64,000 bases of DNA from positions 372,001 to 436,000 of the forward strand of contig NZ_WOFH01000002.1 in assembly GCF_009733595.1 (NCBI RefSeq). The letters are read 5' to 3'. This document shows positions 1 through 8,420 of the stretch, one piece after another; the stretch's first letter is position 1, and the number at the start of each line of letters is the position of its first letter. This DNA is from Actinomadura litoris (lineage in GTDB: Bacteria > Actinomycetota > Actinomycetes > Streptosporangiales > Streptosporangiaceae). The notes under the pieces were generated by a model. That model was not told the DNA's origin. It ran no database searches and was given only the letters and a program-made list of their open reading frames with translations. Made by a program: the position numbers and the translations under genes.

Positions 1-1199
1 CGGGCGAGGAGGAGCTGCTGGGAAGGCTCGCCCACCCGCCCGGCCGCGCCGTGCTCGCGTTCGAGGGCGACCGGTACCGGGAGGCCGCCGCGAGCGGGGA
101 GCGGCCGCCCCCGCGCGACGTCCCCGACGACGAGCTGATGTTCATCCTGCACACCTCGGCGACGACGGGCCGCCCGAAGGGCGTCTGCGTCGACCACCGG
201 TCGCTGCGGTCGGTGGCGACGGGGTACCTGGCCGACGTCGAACCCGGCCGCGGCGTCGTGTTCCTCCAGTGCGGCCCCCTGTCGCACGGGGCGATGGTGC
301 TGCCGCTCGCCTACATGGCGACCGGCGCGACCGTCGTCCTCATGCGCATGTTCAGCCCGCCCGAATGCCTCGCCACGATCCGCCGGACGGAGGCGACGCA
401 CCTGTTCCTGGTGCCGGAGATGCTGCGGTTCATCCTGCAGGCGGCGAAGCGCTCGCCGGTGGACCTGCCCAGCCTGCGGGAGGTCATCTACGCGGCGGCG
501 CCGATGCCGCGCCCGCTGCTCCTGGAGGCGCACGCGGCGCTCGGATGCGGGTTCCGCCAGGTCTACGGCATCACCGAGGGCGGGGGACCGGTGGCGACCC
601 TCGCCCCGTCCGAGCACGACTACGCGCCGGGAGAGCCCGCGGGCGCGGGCGCCTCGGTCGGCCGGGCGATCATGGGCACGGTCGTGGAGCGCCGCGACGG
701 CGGCGAGCTGTGGGTGCGCGGCCCGGGCCGGATGCGCGGGTACTGGAACGACCCCGCCGCCACCGAGGAGGCCGTGCGCGACGGCTGGGTGCGCACGGGC
801 GACCTCGGCACGGTGGACGAGCACGGCTACGTCCACCTCGCCGGGCGGGTGAAGGACGTGATCAACCGCGGCGGGCAGAAGGTCTTCCCGGCGGAGGTCG
901 AGCGCGTGCTGCTCGGCCACCCCGGGGTGCGCGAGGCGTGCGTCGTCGGCGTCCCGAGCGAGGAGTGGGGCGAGCTGCCGTTCGCCTACGTCGTCGCCCC
1001 CGACGGCGCCGATGCCGCCGAGGAGTTCGTCGCCTCGCTCAAGGACCTGGTCCGCGAGCGGCTCGCCCGGTACAAGCGCCCGGTCGGATTCGAGGTCGTC
1101 GGGGAGCTGCCTCGCAACCCCGCGGGCAAGGTGACCCGGCGGCACCTTCGCACGCAAGCGGCGCGCCGCGCCGCCGAGCCCGCCGGCCCCCGCTCGTGA
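1..1199 (+). CDS. Acyl/aryl-AMP ligase (adenylate-forming), 5' partial
   Basis: This is the C-terminal part of an ANL-superfamily acyl-CoA synthetase or free-standing adenylation protein; the reading frame is open to the left edge. Visible core motifs, in order, are the P-loop TSATTGRPKGV, the A5 motif YGITEGGG, the region GYWNDPAATEEAV...DGWVRTGDLG, the hinge GRVKDVINRGGQKVFPAEVE, and the A10 motif RNPAGKVTRR with the catalytic lysine. Such enzymes make an acyl-adenylate from a carboxylic acid, ATP and Mg, then pass it to CoA or a carrier-protein thiol. The next gene begins 11 bases downstream with a carrier-protein domain, so loading that carrier is an attractive but unproven role. The substrate cannot be read from the sequence because the N-terminal pocket is mostly outside the window. 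Confidence 0.9.
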   Translation, partial: GEEELLGRLAHPPGRAVLAFEGDRYREAAASGERPPPRDVPDDELMFILHTSATTGRPKGVCVDHRSLRSVATGYLADVEPGRGVVFLQCGPLSHGAMVLPLAYMATGATVVLMRMFSPPECLATIRRTEATHLFLVPEMLRFILQAAKRSPVDLPSLREVIYAAAPMPRPLLLEAHAALGCGFRQVYGITEGGGPVATLAPSEHDYAPGEPAGAGASVGRAIMGTVVERRDGGELWVRGPGRMRGYWNDPAATEEAVRDGWVRTGDLGTVDEHGYVHLAGRVKDVINRGGQKVFPAEVERVLLGHPGVREACVVGVPSEEWGELPFAYVVAPDGADAAEEFVASLKDLVRERLARYKRPVGFEVVGELPRNPAGKVTRRHLRTQAARRAAEPAGPRS

Positions 1200-1210
1200 C
1201 AGGAGGATCC

Positions 1211-2053
1211 ATGAGCACGAAAGGCGCCGAACTCGACCACGTCCTCGACCGCCTTCGAGCGCTGCTGCGGGAGGTCTGGGACGAGCATCCCGCCGACCTC
1301 CCGGTGGACGGCGACGCGACGCTGCTGAGCCTCGGCGTCGACTCGCTGACGCTGGTGTCGCTGCTCGACCGGGTGGAGGCGGAGTTCCACACCGCGTGGG
1401 ACCCCGACGACCCGCCCGGCGCCTACAGCTCGCTGCGCTCCATCGCGGTCGCGGCCTCGCCCGCCGCACCGCCCGCGGCACCGCCCGCCATGCCGCCCAC
1501 CGGGCCGCCGCTCGCGTCCGGGCTCGCCGCGTCCGGGCTCGCCGCGTCCGGGCGCCGCCATGTCGCGGTCGAGGACTACCGGTCGCTGATGAGCTCGTTC
1601 CCGACCGGCGTCGCGGTCGTGACCGGCGTCGGCGCGGACATGCTGCCGCGCGGCGCCACCTGCTCCGCGCTGTGCAGCGTCACGCTCGCGCCGCCGACCC
1701 TGCTGGTGTGCCTGAAGACCGGGAGCACCACGCTGGAGGCGATCGCGGCGCGGCGGAGCTTCGCGGTCAACCTGCTGAACGCCGGGGCCCGCCGGACCGC
1801 CGAGGTCTTCGCCTCCCCGGTGGCCGACCGGTTCGCCCACGTCGGCTGGCGGCCGACGGGGGCGGAGGGGCTGCCGTGGCTGGAGCGCGACACCCTCGCC
1901 GTGGCCGAGTGCGCGGTGGTCGGGACGTTCGCCGTCGGCGACCACACGGCGGTGCTCGGCGAGGTCGTCGGCGCCGAGATCCTGCCCGGCGAACCGCTGC
2001 TGTACGGGATGCGCCGGTTCGCGGCGTGGACGGCGGGAGGGCGGGCGCGATGA
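1211..2053 (+). CDS. Acyl/peptidyl carrier protein-flavin reductase fusion
   Basis: The 280-residue product has two domains. Residues 1 to about 85 form an acyl/peptidyl carrier domain with the phosphopantetheine site LGVDSL (Ser45). A Pro/Ala linker of about 35 residues follows, ending in short tandem LAASG units. Residues about 120-275 match the Flavin_Reduct fold: FPTGVAVVTG, TCSALCSVTLAPPTLLVCL, and GDHTAVLGEVVG. Flavin reductases of this family supply reduced FMN or FAD to two-component monooxygenases or halogenases, several of which act on carrier-bound substrates. I infer that the fusion couples the tethered acyl group to flavin supply. The start follows aggaggatcc. The stop overlaps the next start in an ATGA. 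No partner oxygenase is visible here; it may lie upstream of the window. Confidence 0.88.
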   Translation: MSTKGAELDHVLDRLRALLREVWDEHPADLPVDGDATLLSLGVDSLTLVSLLDRVEAEFHTAWDPDDPPGAYSSLRSIAVAASPAAPPAAPPAMPPTGPPLASGLAASGLAASGRRHVAVEDYRSLMSSFPTGVAVVTGVGADMLPRGATCSALCSVTLAPPTLLVCLKTGSTTLEAIAARRSFAVNLLNAGARRTAEVFASPVADRFAHVGWRPTGAEGLPWLERDTLAVAECAVVGTFAVGDHTAVLGEVVGAEILPGEPLLYGMRRFAAWTAGGRAR

Positions 2054-3255
2054 CCACCACCGAGCGCGGGACCGGGCTGGCCGACCAGGCCGGCGACGCC
2101 GCGGCGGTGCTCTCCTGGTTCCGGCGGATGCGGGAGAGCGAGCCCGTCAGCCACGACGCGGAGGCGGGCGTCTGGCACGTCTTCCGCCACGCCGACGTCG
2201 AGCGGGTCCTGGACGACGCGCGCACCTTCTCCTCCGACTTCAGCCCGCTCATGCCCGCCCAGGAGGACGTCGACCGCTTCATCAAGGGCAACATCCTGCG
2301 GAAGGACCCGCCCCAGCACCGCAAGCTGCGCACGCTGGTGAGCAAGGCGTTCACCCCGCGCGTGGTCGCCCGGCTCGAACCGCGCGTCGCCGCCATCACC
2401 GACGAGCTGCTGGACGCGATGGGCGGCGCGGAGCGGATCGAGCTGGTCGCGGACCTCGCCTATCCGCTGCCGGTGACCGTCATCGCCGAACTCCTCGGCA
2501 TCCCGGCCGGGGACCGCCCGACGTTCGGCCGCTGGGCCGACTCCCTGGTGGCGCCGGAGAGCCAGACGGGCTTCATCCCGAACGCCGAGCGCACCCAGGC
2601 CATGGCGGTGGTCATGCGCGAGATGAACGCCTACTGCCTGGAGCACATCCGGAGCCGCCGGGTCCGGCCGCGGGACGACCTGACCAGCGCGCTCGTGGCC
2701 GCCGAGGTGGACGGCGAGCGCCTGGAGGACGAGGAGATCGTCGGGTTCGTCGGGCTGCTGCTGCTCGCGGGCCACATCACGACCACGGCACTGCTGGGCA
2801 ACGTCGTCCAGACCCTGGACGAGCACCCCGGGGCCGCCGCCGCGCTGCGCGCGGACCCCGCCGGGCTGCCCGCCGCGATCGAGGAGGTGCTGCGCCTCCG
2901 CACGCCGCTCGCGCCGAGCATGCGCCGGACCACCGCCGACGTCCGGTTCGGCGAGCACGCCATCCCGGCGGGCACGATCGTCCTGGCGTGGCTGGCCTCG
3001 GCCAACCGGGACGAGCGGCGCTTCGCCGACCCGGACCGCTTCGTCCCCGGCCGCGAGCACAACGCGCACCTGAGCTTCGGGCACGGGATCCACTTCTGCC
3101 TGGGCGCGCCGCTCGCCCGGCTGGAGGTCCGGATCGCCGTGGCGAGGATGCTCGCCCGGTGGAGCGAGATGTCGGTCGGCGAGGGGGCCGAGTTCCACGA
3201 CGCCCGGGGGATCTCCGGCGCCCGGCGGCTGCCGCTCCACGTCCGCTGGGTCTGA
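2050..3255 (+). CDS. Cytochrome P450
   Basis: This 401-residue soluble bacterial P450 has an I-helix oxygen-binding segment LLAGHITTT near residue 240, an ExxR motif (EEVLR) near 278, and the haem loop FGHGIHFCLG with the axial cysteine at position 350. The acidic residue usual in the AGxD/ETT motif is replaced by His-Ile, which may alter proton delivery. It overlaps the carrier-flavin reductase gene by four bases, so it is probably co-translated with it and may oxidise a carrier-bound or released intermediate. The substrate is unknown. Length and motifs are normal for the actinobacterial CYP105/107-like group; I do not assign a subfamily. Confidence 0.93.
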   Translation: MTTTERGTGLADQAGDAAAVLSWFRRMRESEPVSHDAEAGVWHVFRHADVERVLDDARTFSSDFSPLMPAQEDVDRFIKGNILRKDPPQHRKLRTLVSKAFTPRVVARLEPRVAAITDELLDAMGGAERIELVADLAYPLPVTVIAELLGIPAGDRPTFGRWADSLVAPESQTGFIPNAERTQAMAVVMREMNAYCLEHIRSRRVRPRDDLTSALVAAEVDGERLEDEEIVGFVGLLLLAGHITTTALLGNVVQTLDEHPGAAAALRADPAGLPAAIEEVLRLRTPLAPSMRRTTADVRFGEHAIPAGTIVLAWLASANRDERRFADPDRFVPGREHNAHLSFGHGIHFCLGAPLARLEVRIAVARMLARWSEMSVGEGAEFHDARGISGARRLPLHVRWV

Positions 3256-3268
3256 GAGGAGACCTGCC

Positions 3269-4114
3269 ATGGCGAACGACGAACCGCGGTCCCGGTACCT
3301 GGAGGTGCCGGGCGCGCGGCTGTACCACGAGGTCCGCGGGTCCGGCCCGCTGCTCGTGCTTACCGGCGTGCCCATGGGCACCGGGGGCTTCGCGCAGATC
3401 GCGCCGCTGCTCGCGGACGCCTTCACCGTCGTCACCCACGACCCGCGCGGCACGTTCCGCAGCACCGTCGAGGACCCGTCGCGGGAGACCTCGGTCGAGG
3501 TGCTGGCCGACGACCTGCGGCGGCTGCTGTCCTCCCTCGGCGCCGGGCCGGCGCACGTGTTCGGCAACAGCGGCGGGGCCGTCACCGGGCTCGCGCTGGT
3601 CGCCCGCCACCCCGGCCTGGTGCGCGCGTTCGTCGCCCACGAGCCGCCGCTGCCCGCGCTCCTCCCCGACGGGGAGCGGCTGCGCGCGGCGATCGGCGAG
3701 GTGTGCGACGCCTACGAGAGCGAGGGCCGGGCGGCGGCGCTGAAGAGGTACGCCGCCGTCACCGGCATCGAGCGCTTCTCCCAGCCGCCCCGGGCCCGCC
3801 AGGCGGCGTCCCACCCCGAGGCGTTCACGCCGCCGACCGACACGCGGGCGATCCTCGACCGGTTCTTCCGGCACCTGCTGCGGCCCGTCGCGTCCTACCG
3901 CCCCGACCTCGCGGCGCTGCGGGCCTCCGCCACCCGCGTCGTGGTGGCGGGCGGGAGCACGTCGCGCGGGCAGCTCGCCCACCGGGCCTCGGTCGCGCTC
4001 GCCGCCGGGCTCGGCGCCGACGTGGTCGACTTCCCCGGAGGCCACACCGGCTTCCAGGAGGAGCCCCGGGAGTTCGCCCAAGTCCTGACCCGCTCGCTCA
4101 CCGCGCCGGTGTGA
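3269..4114 (+). CDS. Alpha/beta hydrolase
   Basis: This 281-residue alpha/beta-hydrolase-fold protein has the nucleophile elbow GNSGG (Ser101) after the usual strand, and a late histidine in a GGHTGF segment. No signal peptide is seen, so it should be cytoplasmic. The gene starts 13 bases after the P450 stop with a GAGGAG ribosome-binding site, so the four genes from the left edge read as one operon. A role as ester or thioester hydrolase, or as a tailoring enzyme, is plausible. The sequence gives no substrate. It converges with the TetR gene downstream, 13 bases away. Confidence 0.88.
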   Translation: MANDEPRSRYLEVPGARLYHEVRGSGPLLVLTGVPMGTGGFAQIAPLLADAFTVVTHDPRGTFRSTVEDPSRETSVEVLADDLRRLLSSLGAGPAHVFGNSGGAVTGLALVARHPGLVRAFVAHEPPLPALLPDGERLRAAIGEVCDAYESEGRAAALKRYAAVTGIERFSQPPRARQAASHPEAFTPPTDTRAILDRFFRHLLRPVASYRPDLAALRASATRVVVAGGSTSRGQLAHRASVALAAGLGADVVDFPGGHTGFQEEPREFAQVLTRSLTAPV

Positions 4115-4127
4115 GGGGCCCCGAGGA

Positions 4128-4727
4128 TCAGCGGGACGCGTCCCGGACGGAGTCGCCGAGCGTCGTGGTGACCAGCCGGTGGACGGCGGCGGGCTCGGGC
4201 GGCGCGCTGCCCCGGTCGGCGAACAGCAGGTGCCCGGCCCCGATCAGCGTGAACGCCAGGGTCTCGACGTCGGCCTCGGGGGCGAGGCGCCCGAGCTCGC
4301 GCTCCGCGGTGAGGTAGTCGCCGAACATCGTGGCCGCCTCGGTGAGCACCGGGACCCCGGCCGGCCAGGTGTCGCGCAGCCGGTCCCGCAGCTCGTCGCG
4401 GAAGGTGACGAGCGCGACGACCGCGACCGCGACCGATCCGTAGAGCGCCGTCAGCGCCTGGCTGAGGTTGCCCGCGATCGTGCCGGTTCCGGCGGCGTCG
4501 CGCAGGGCGGCGGTCTGGGCGTCCATCCGCTGGACGCGGTCCAGCACGAACTCGGCGAGGAAGGCGTCGAAGTTGGCGAAGTGCCGGTGCAGGACGCCCT
4601 TGGCGACGCCCGCCTCCGCGGTGAGGGCCCGGCTGGTCAGGGCGTTCGGCCCGTCCCGCAGGAGCACGCGCTCGGCCGCGCTGAACAGCTGCTCGCGTGC
4701 GTCGCGGATGGCGGTCCCGGTAGGCAC
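4128..4727 (-). CDS. TetR/AcrR family transcriptional regulator
   Basis: This 199-residue regulator has an N-terminal TetR helix-turn-helix (ALTSRALTAEAGVAKGVLHRHF, about residues 30-50) and an all-helical ligand-binding C-terminal domain. The chosen start is a GTG preceded by a gggagggg Shine-Dalgarno sequence. It lies downstream of the hydrolase/P450 pair on the same strand but is separated from it by a strong hairpin, so it probably has its own promoter. As a usual TetR repressor it may control neighbouring tailoring genes or an efflux function. Its operator cannot be assigned. Confidence 0.9.
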   Translation of the reverse strand: MPTGTAIRDAREQLFSAAERVLLRDGPNALTSRALTAEAGVAKGVLHRHFANFDAFLAEFVLDRVQRMDAQTAALRDAAGTGTIAGNLSQALTALYGSVAVAVVALVTFRDELRDRLRDTWPAGVPVLTEAATMFGDYLTAERELGRLAPEADVETLAFTLIGAGHLLFADRGSAPPEPAAVHRLVTTTLGDSVRDASR

Positions 4728-4773
4728 CCGCGCCCCTCCCTCGCTCGCCCGGCTCGGCCCGGCCCACGAGTGG

Positions 4774-4801
4774 CCGGGCGCCCGCTTTCACGGGCGCCCG
4801 G
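4774..4801 (-). terminator. Hairpin terminator after the SxxK hydrolase gene
   Basis: Two perfect 11-base arms (ccgggcgcccg and its complement) flank the six-base loop ctttca. The hairpin lies 43 bases beyond the stop of the minus-strand hydrolase and upstream of the TetR gene. There is no T-run, as is common in high-GC actinomycetes. Confidence 0.6.
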
Positions 4802-4844
4802 TCATGATACCTCCGAGCTGGGGACGGGCGGAGGGGGCGGCGGG

Positions 4845-6299
4845 TTAGGGACGCCTGTCCAGCCAGAAACGGACCGGCGCGGGCTCCTCGAAGTTCTTGG
4901 CCCCCCACTGCTTGCGCGCGAGCTTGCGGAACACCCCTCCGACCGGGCACTCCCCGGAGAGGAACGCGTCGATGCGCCCGGCGCGCGCCGCGGCCTGCAT
5001 GTCCAGGTAGCCCTCGACGAACCGGTCCTCGTCGAAGGGCGCGGCGGCGGACCCCCCGACGGCCCGCGACCCCTCGGCCATCCGGGCGATCCGGCCCCGG
5101 TCCAGGTCGGCGCCCATGAGGCCCGCGAACCTGTCGGCGGCGACCAGGCCCATGACGTAGGAGCCCCACTCGGCCCGGGTGGCGTGGGCGCGCGCGTCGA
5201 CCGCCCCGCGGAGGACCCAGTCCGCGATCTCGAAGGCGAGGATGCCGAAGGCGTACTGCTCGGGCGGGTTGAAGACGTCCCGCTGGTCCGCGAGGTTCGT
5301 GCACACCGTGACGCAGAACGGCTCGGGGGCGTTCGGGTAGGCGAGCGAGACCGCCCACCAGCCGAACGCGTAGTGGCCCACCGCGCGGACGCAGTGGTCG
5401 GCCGCGTCCGGCTCCCCGGCGAGGTGGACGCCGAACCCGACGCGGAGGCCGCCGCGGGCGCTGGTCCGGGGCGCCAGCACCGTCTCGGAGACCTCGCCGC
5501 GCAGCCGGCCGCCCGGACCGGTGAGCGCCAGCATCAGCGCCGTGAAGTCGGCGGGGGTCGTCACCGCCCCGACGGAGTGGTAGGTCCCGCACTCGTGCCA
5601 GGGCAGGGGGACGGCGCGGTCCCCGAACACCATGTGGCCCGTGGTGCAGCGGGCCCGCACCTCGTCCCAGTTCGGGCTGTCCGGCCAGGCGGTGTCGCGC
5701 ATGCCGAGCGGATCCAGGATCTCGGCCTTCACATACCGGCCCAGCGGGACACCGGTCACGGCCTCGGCCGCCAGGGCGGCCACCTGGTACATGAACGAGG
5801 AGGAGCGCCACTCGCCGGTGCCGGCCGGGCCGGCGAAGCGCGGCGCGCCCGTGCCGTACTCGCGGACCACGCCGCGCTTCAGCTCGCGCTCGATGTAGCC
5901 CATCGCCGGTTCGTGGCGCTCGACCCAGTCGTATCCGTCGGTGGCGGCGCCCGTGAGCATGGCCAGCGCCCCGGTCAGCGTCACCGTGCCGCCGTGCGGG
6001 TTGGCGACCGGGAACGGCAGGTGCCGGTCGATGGGGGCGTCGAGGTCGAGGTCGCCCGCGCGGGCGAGGTTCGCGATCGCGGCGGCGACCAGGACCTTCC
6101 CGAGGCTGCCGACCCGCATGGTGTGCGCGGCGGTCACCGGGGCGCCGGTCCCCACGTCGGCCACGCCGAACGGCAGGGTGAGCGGGGCCCGGCCGGCGAA
6201 CCCGATGGTGACGAGGGCGCCGGGCGCGCCGGTGGTCTCCAGCACGGCGGGGGCGATCCGCTCGACGCCCTCCCGCAGCGCGCTCGACGTCAGGCTCAT
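4845..6299 (-). CDS. Serine hydrolase/acyltransferase of the beta-lactamase (SxxK) fold
   Basis: This 484-residue protein belongs to the beta-lactamase-related family, which includes DD-peptidases, EstB-type esterases and LovD-type acyltransferases. The nucleophile motif SLGK is at 65-68, and the fold signature LDPLGMRDT is present. The second catalytic tyrosine (normally YxN after a conserved Trp) appears as Ser166 in WRSSSFMY, so general-base chemistry may differ or rely on Tyr171. No signal peptide is seen, which favours a cytoplasmic tailoring role over cell-wall work. A C-terminal extension of about 110 residues beyond the core fold is unassigned. The gene follows the P450 at 6323-7498 with 23 bases between them, so they are probably co-transcribed. 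Confidence 0.85.
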   Translation of the reverse strand: MSLTSSALREGVERIAPAVLETTGAPGALVTIGFAGRAPLTLPFGVADVGTGAPVTAAHTMRVGSLGKVLVAAAIANLARAGDLDLDAPIDRHLPFPVANPHGGTVTLTGALAMLTGAATDGYDWVERHEPAMGYIERELKRGVVREYGTGAPRFAGPAGTGEWRSSSFMYQVAALAAEAVTGVPLGRYVKAEILDPLGMRDTAWPDSPNWDEVRARCTTGHMVFGDRAVPLPWHECGTYHSVGAVTTPADFTALMLALTGPGGRLRGEVSETVLAPRTSARGGLRVGFGVHLAGEPDAADHCVRAVGHYAFGWWAVSLAYPNAPEPFCVTVCTNLADQRDVFNPPEQYAFGILAFEIADWVLRGAVDARAHATRAEWGSYVMGLVAADRFAGLMGADLDRGRIARMAEGSRAVGGSAAAPFDEDRFVEGYLDMQAAARAGRIDAFLSGECPVGGVFRKLARKQWGAKNFEEPAPVRFWLDRRP

Positions 6300-6322
6300 G
6301 GGAGCTCCTCTCGGTCCCCGGC

Positions 6323-7498
6323 CTACCAGGCGACGGGGATGGACTCGGGGATGGCGGCGAACGAGGCCCGGCGCACGGTCAGCTCCCCGGCCGGCACCGT
6401 CAGCTCCATCTCGGGGAAGCGCCGGGTCAGCTCGGTCAGGGCGGTCTGCAACTCCAGCCGCGCCAGCGGCGCCCCGATGCAGTACCGCAGGCCGAACCCG
6501 AAGGAGAGATGGGGGTTGTTCTCGCGGGTGACGTCGAACCGGTCGGGATCGTCGAAGACGGTCTCGTCGTGGGCCGCCGCGTACATGTCGAGCATCACCA
6601 GCTCGCCGCGCCCGACGGCGGCCCCGGCGATCTCCAGGTCCGCGCGCGCGTAGCGGATGTCGGGAGGGAGCAGGCGGCTGACGACCCGCAGGCTCTCCTC
6701 CGCCGCCGCCGGGGCGAGGCCCGGGTCGCCCCAGAGCGCCCGCCACTGGTCCCGGGAGTCCAGTAGCAGCGTCGTGCCGACGCAGAGCGCCGCCGCCGTG
6801 GTCTCGTACCCGGCGAACAGCACGCCCATCGCGAGCTGGGCGATCTCGTCGTCGGTGAGCGACCCGTCCGCGCCGAGCCGGGAGACCACGTCCTCGCCCG
6901 GGTCCGTCCGCTTGCGGGCCACCAGCTCGCGGCCGTAGGCGTTGAGGCTCGCCAGGCCGCTCGCGGACCGCTCCCGGTCGCTCGCGTCGCTGATCGCCGT
7001 CGTCCACCCGTCCAGGGCCGCCCTGTCCTCCGCCGGGACGCCCAGCAGGTCGCCGATCACCTCGCGCGGCAGCGCCAGCGCCAGGGACCGGGCCAGATCC
7101 GCCGGGGGGCCCTGCTTCGCCAGCAGGTCCAGCAGGTCGCCGGTCAGCGCCTCCACGCGCGGGCGCATCGCCTGCACGTGCCGCGGCGAGAAGAAGGGCT
7201 GGAGGCGCGAGCGCATCGTCGACACCCACGCCTGCTCGGTCTCGTAGTCGCCGCGCGGCCCGTCGAGCAGCACCGACTCGCCGCTGCGCGGGGCGTTGTC
7301 GGGGTCGGGGTGGCTGCGGCCGAGCCGCGCGTCGCCGAGCAGCCCCCTGATCTCGTGATAGCCGGTCACCAGCCACGCGGGGGCGCCCACGGCGGTGGTG
7401 ACCCGGTGCACCGGGGCCCGTTTCTGGAGCTGGCGGAGGTTGCGCTGCGGGCGCGCCGGATGCGGCAGGTCGAGCGGAAGCTGGATCTGGTCGGTCAT
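6323..7498 (-). CDS. Cytochrome P450
   Basis: This 391-residue P450 has an I-helix FAGYETTAA, an ExxR-type EESLR, and the haem loop FGFGLRYCIG with the ligand at Cys340; Arg replaces the common His in FGxGxHxC. The chosen ATG is preceded by an aggaagagg ribosome-binding site; an in-frame start 36 bases upstream exists but lies beyond the operator palindrome. It heads the leftward P450-SxxK hydrolase pair. A perfect 18-base palindrome 14-31 bases upstream of the start is a likely regulator site. The oxidised substrate is unknown. Confidence 0.93.
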   Translation of the reverse strand: MTDQIQLPLDLPHPARPQRNLRQLQKRAPVHRVTTAVGAPAWLVTGYHEIRGLLGDARLGRSHPDPDNAPRSGESVLLDGPRGDYETEQAWVSTMRSRLQPFFSPRHVQAMRPRVEALTGDLLDLLAKQGPPADLARSLALALPREVIGDLLGVPAEDRAALDGWTTAISDASDRERSASGLASLNAYGRELVARKRTDPGEDVVSRLGADGSLTDDEIAQLAMGVLFAGYETTAAALCVGTTLLLDSRDQWRALWGDPGLAPAAAEESLRVVSRLLPPDIRYARADLEIAGAAVGRGELVMLDMYAAAHDETVFDDPDRFDVTRENNPHLSFGFGLRYCIGAPLARLELQTALTELTRRFPEMELTVPAGELTVRRASFAAIPESIPVAW

Positions 7499-7511
7499 GC
7501 CGGAGCACCTC

Positions 7512-7529
7512 TTCCTGTGATCACAGGAA
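7512..7529. promoter_or_regulatory. Perfect 18-bp palindrome (operator candidate)
   Basis: TTCCTGTGATCACAGGAA is a perfect inverted repeat immediately 5' of the P450 start at 7498, and its left half overlaps the ribosome-binding site. This geometry suits a repressor of the P450-hydrolase operon. It contains TGTGATCACA but lacks the six-base spacer of a CRP site. Confidence 0.55.
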
Positions 7530-7600
7530 CCCACTCTCGCGGACCTCGACCACCCCGAAAATCCTGATTTACCAGGGGTTTCCCGGCTGCGGCGGGTGTG

Positions 7601-8386
7601 TTAGGCGTCGTCCCCCTCGCGCAGGACGCGCAGGGTCTCGGCCTGCTCGACGGTGACGCCGCGCTCGCGCTGCTCGACCGCCTCCCGGGCGGTCAGCCCC
7701 GCGCCGATCCAGGACGCCGCCTCCTCGAACGGGATGCCCGCCCGCCACCACTCGCGCGCCACGGCCATCGGGCTCAGCCCCCGCTGGATGAACCGGCGGG
7801 CCTCCGCCGGGCGCAGCCCCAGGTCCTTCCAGGTCCGGGCGGTCGCGGCGTCGATGTCGCAGCGCACCCAGGCGATCGCCTCGTCGTCCACCCACTCGGC
7901 CTGGAGGTAGGTGTACATGGTGACGCCGGTCGCGCCGCTCGCCCGCTTGATGAACCGGTCGGTCTCCTGCTGCGCCTCGGAGGCGTTGAACGACATCAGG
8001 TCGAGGAACGCGTCGGGGGAGCGGCCCTCCCCGTCCCCGGCCGCCCTCGGCTCGCGTCCGCAGCTCACCTCGTACGCCTGCTCCGGGGTGTGGCCCTGCG
8101 CGCGGTAGGCGATCGCGGACTCCAGGTCCAGCCCGAACTCGTGCCAGCCGATCGCCTCCGCCGCCGGGATCCCCGCCGCCCGCCACCCGGCGACGGTCGC
8201 CGGGGTGACGCGGGCCGTCTCCCACTGGGCGGCGGTCAGCGGGGAGGTCACCCGGGCGGCGCGCCAGGTCGCGGCCCGGCGCGGGCCGATGCGCCAGCCC
8301 CACCACGCCCGCGCCTCCTCGGCCGAGAAGCCCAGGGCGGTGTAGACCGCAGGGTCGAACCCGTCGGAGCCGCCGTGCTCTGCCAT
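7601..8386 (-). CDS. Trp/Ala/Gly helical-repeat protein, function unknown
   Basis: This 261-residue protein has no recognised enzyme domain. It consists largely of degenerate 13-15 residue units of the form W-x-x-x-G-I/L-x-P-x-E-A, for example GWRAAGIPAAEAIGW and WWRAGIPFEEAASW. The units fall into two blocks (about 10-110 and 165-255) separated by a less repetitive segment with one cysteine. Such repeats are predicted to form short paired helices and often mediate protein binding. It is the last gene of a leftward MoxR-VWA-repeat operon, so it may be an adaptor or client of the ATPase/VWA pair. ATG at 8386 is chosen; a GTG lies one codon upstream. Confidence 0.75.
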   Translation of the reverse strand: MAEHGGSDGFDPAVYTALGFSAEEARAWWGWRIGPRRAATWRAARVTSPLTAAQWETARVTPATVAGWRAAGIPAAEAIGWHEFGLDLESAIAYRAQGHTPEQAYEVSCGREPRAAGDGEGRSPDAFLDLMSFNASEAQQETDRFIKRASGATGVTMYTYLQAEWVDDEAIAWVRCDIDAATARTWKDLGLRPAEARRFIQRGLSPMAVAREWWRAGIPFEEAASWIGAGLTAREAVEQRERGVTVEQAETLRVLREGDDA

Positions 8387-8420
8387 CACTCTGCCCTCAC
8401 TCTGCCATCACTCTGCCCTC
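8378..8420. repeat. 21-bp direct repeat at the gene junction
   Basis: Two identical 21-base copies occupy 8378-8398 and 8400-8420. Each copy contains the sequence that encodes, on the minus strand, the end of the VWA gene and the start of the repeat-protein gene. A single copy would give a TGATG overlap; the duplication separates the two genes. Confidence 0.8.

Noticed and set aside
986..4081. Long open frames opposite the ligase, P450 and hydrolase genes
   Set aside because: They are antisense shadows produced by high GC: compositionally biased Arg/Ala/Gly/Pro translations, no domains, no ribosome-binding sites, and they lie wholly within well-supported genes. The same applies to similar frames throughout the window.
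7512..7529. A CRP-type site
   Set aside because: CRP needs TGTGA-N6-TCACA; here the half-sites abut with no spacer, so another regulator is more likely.
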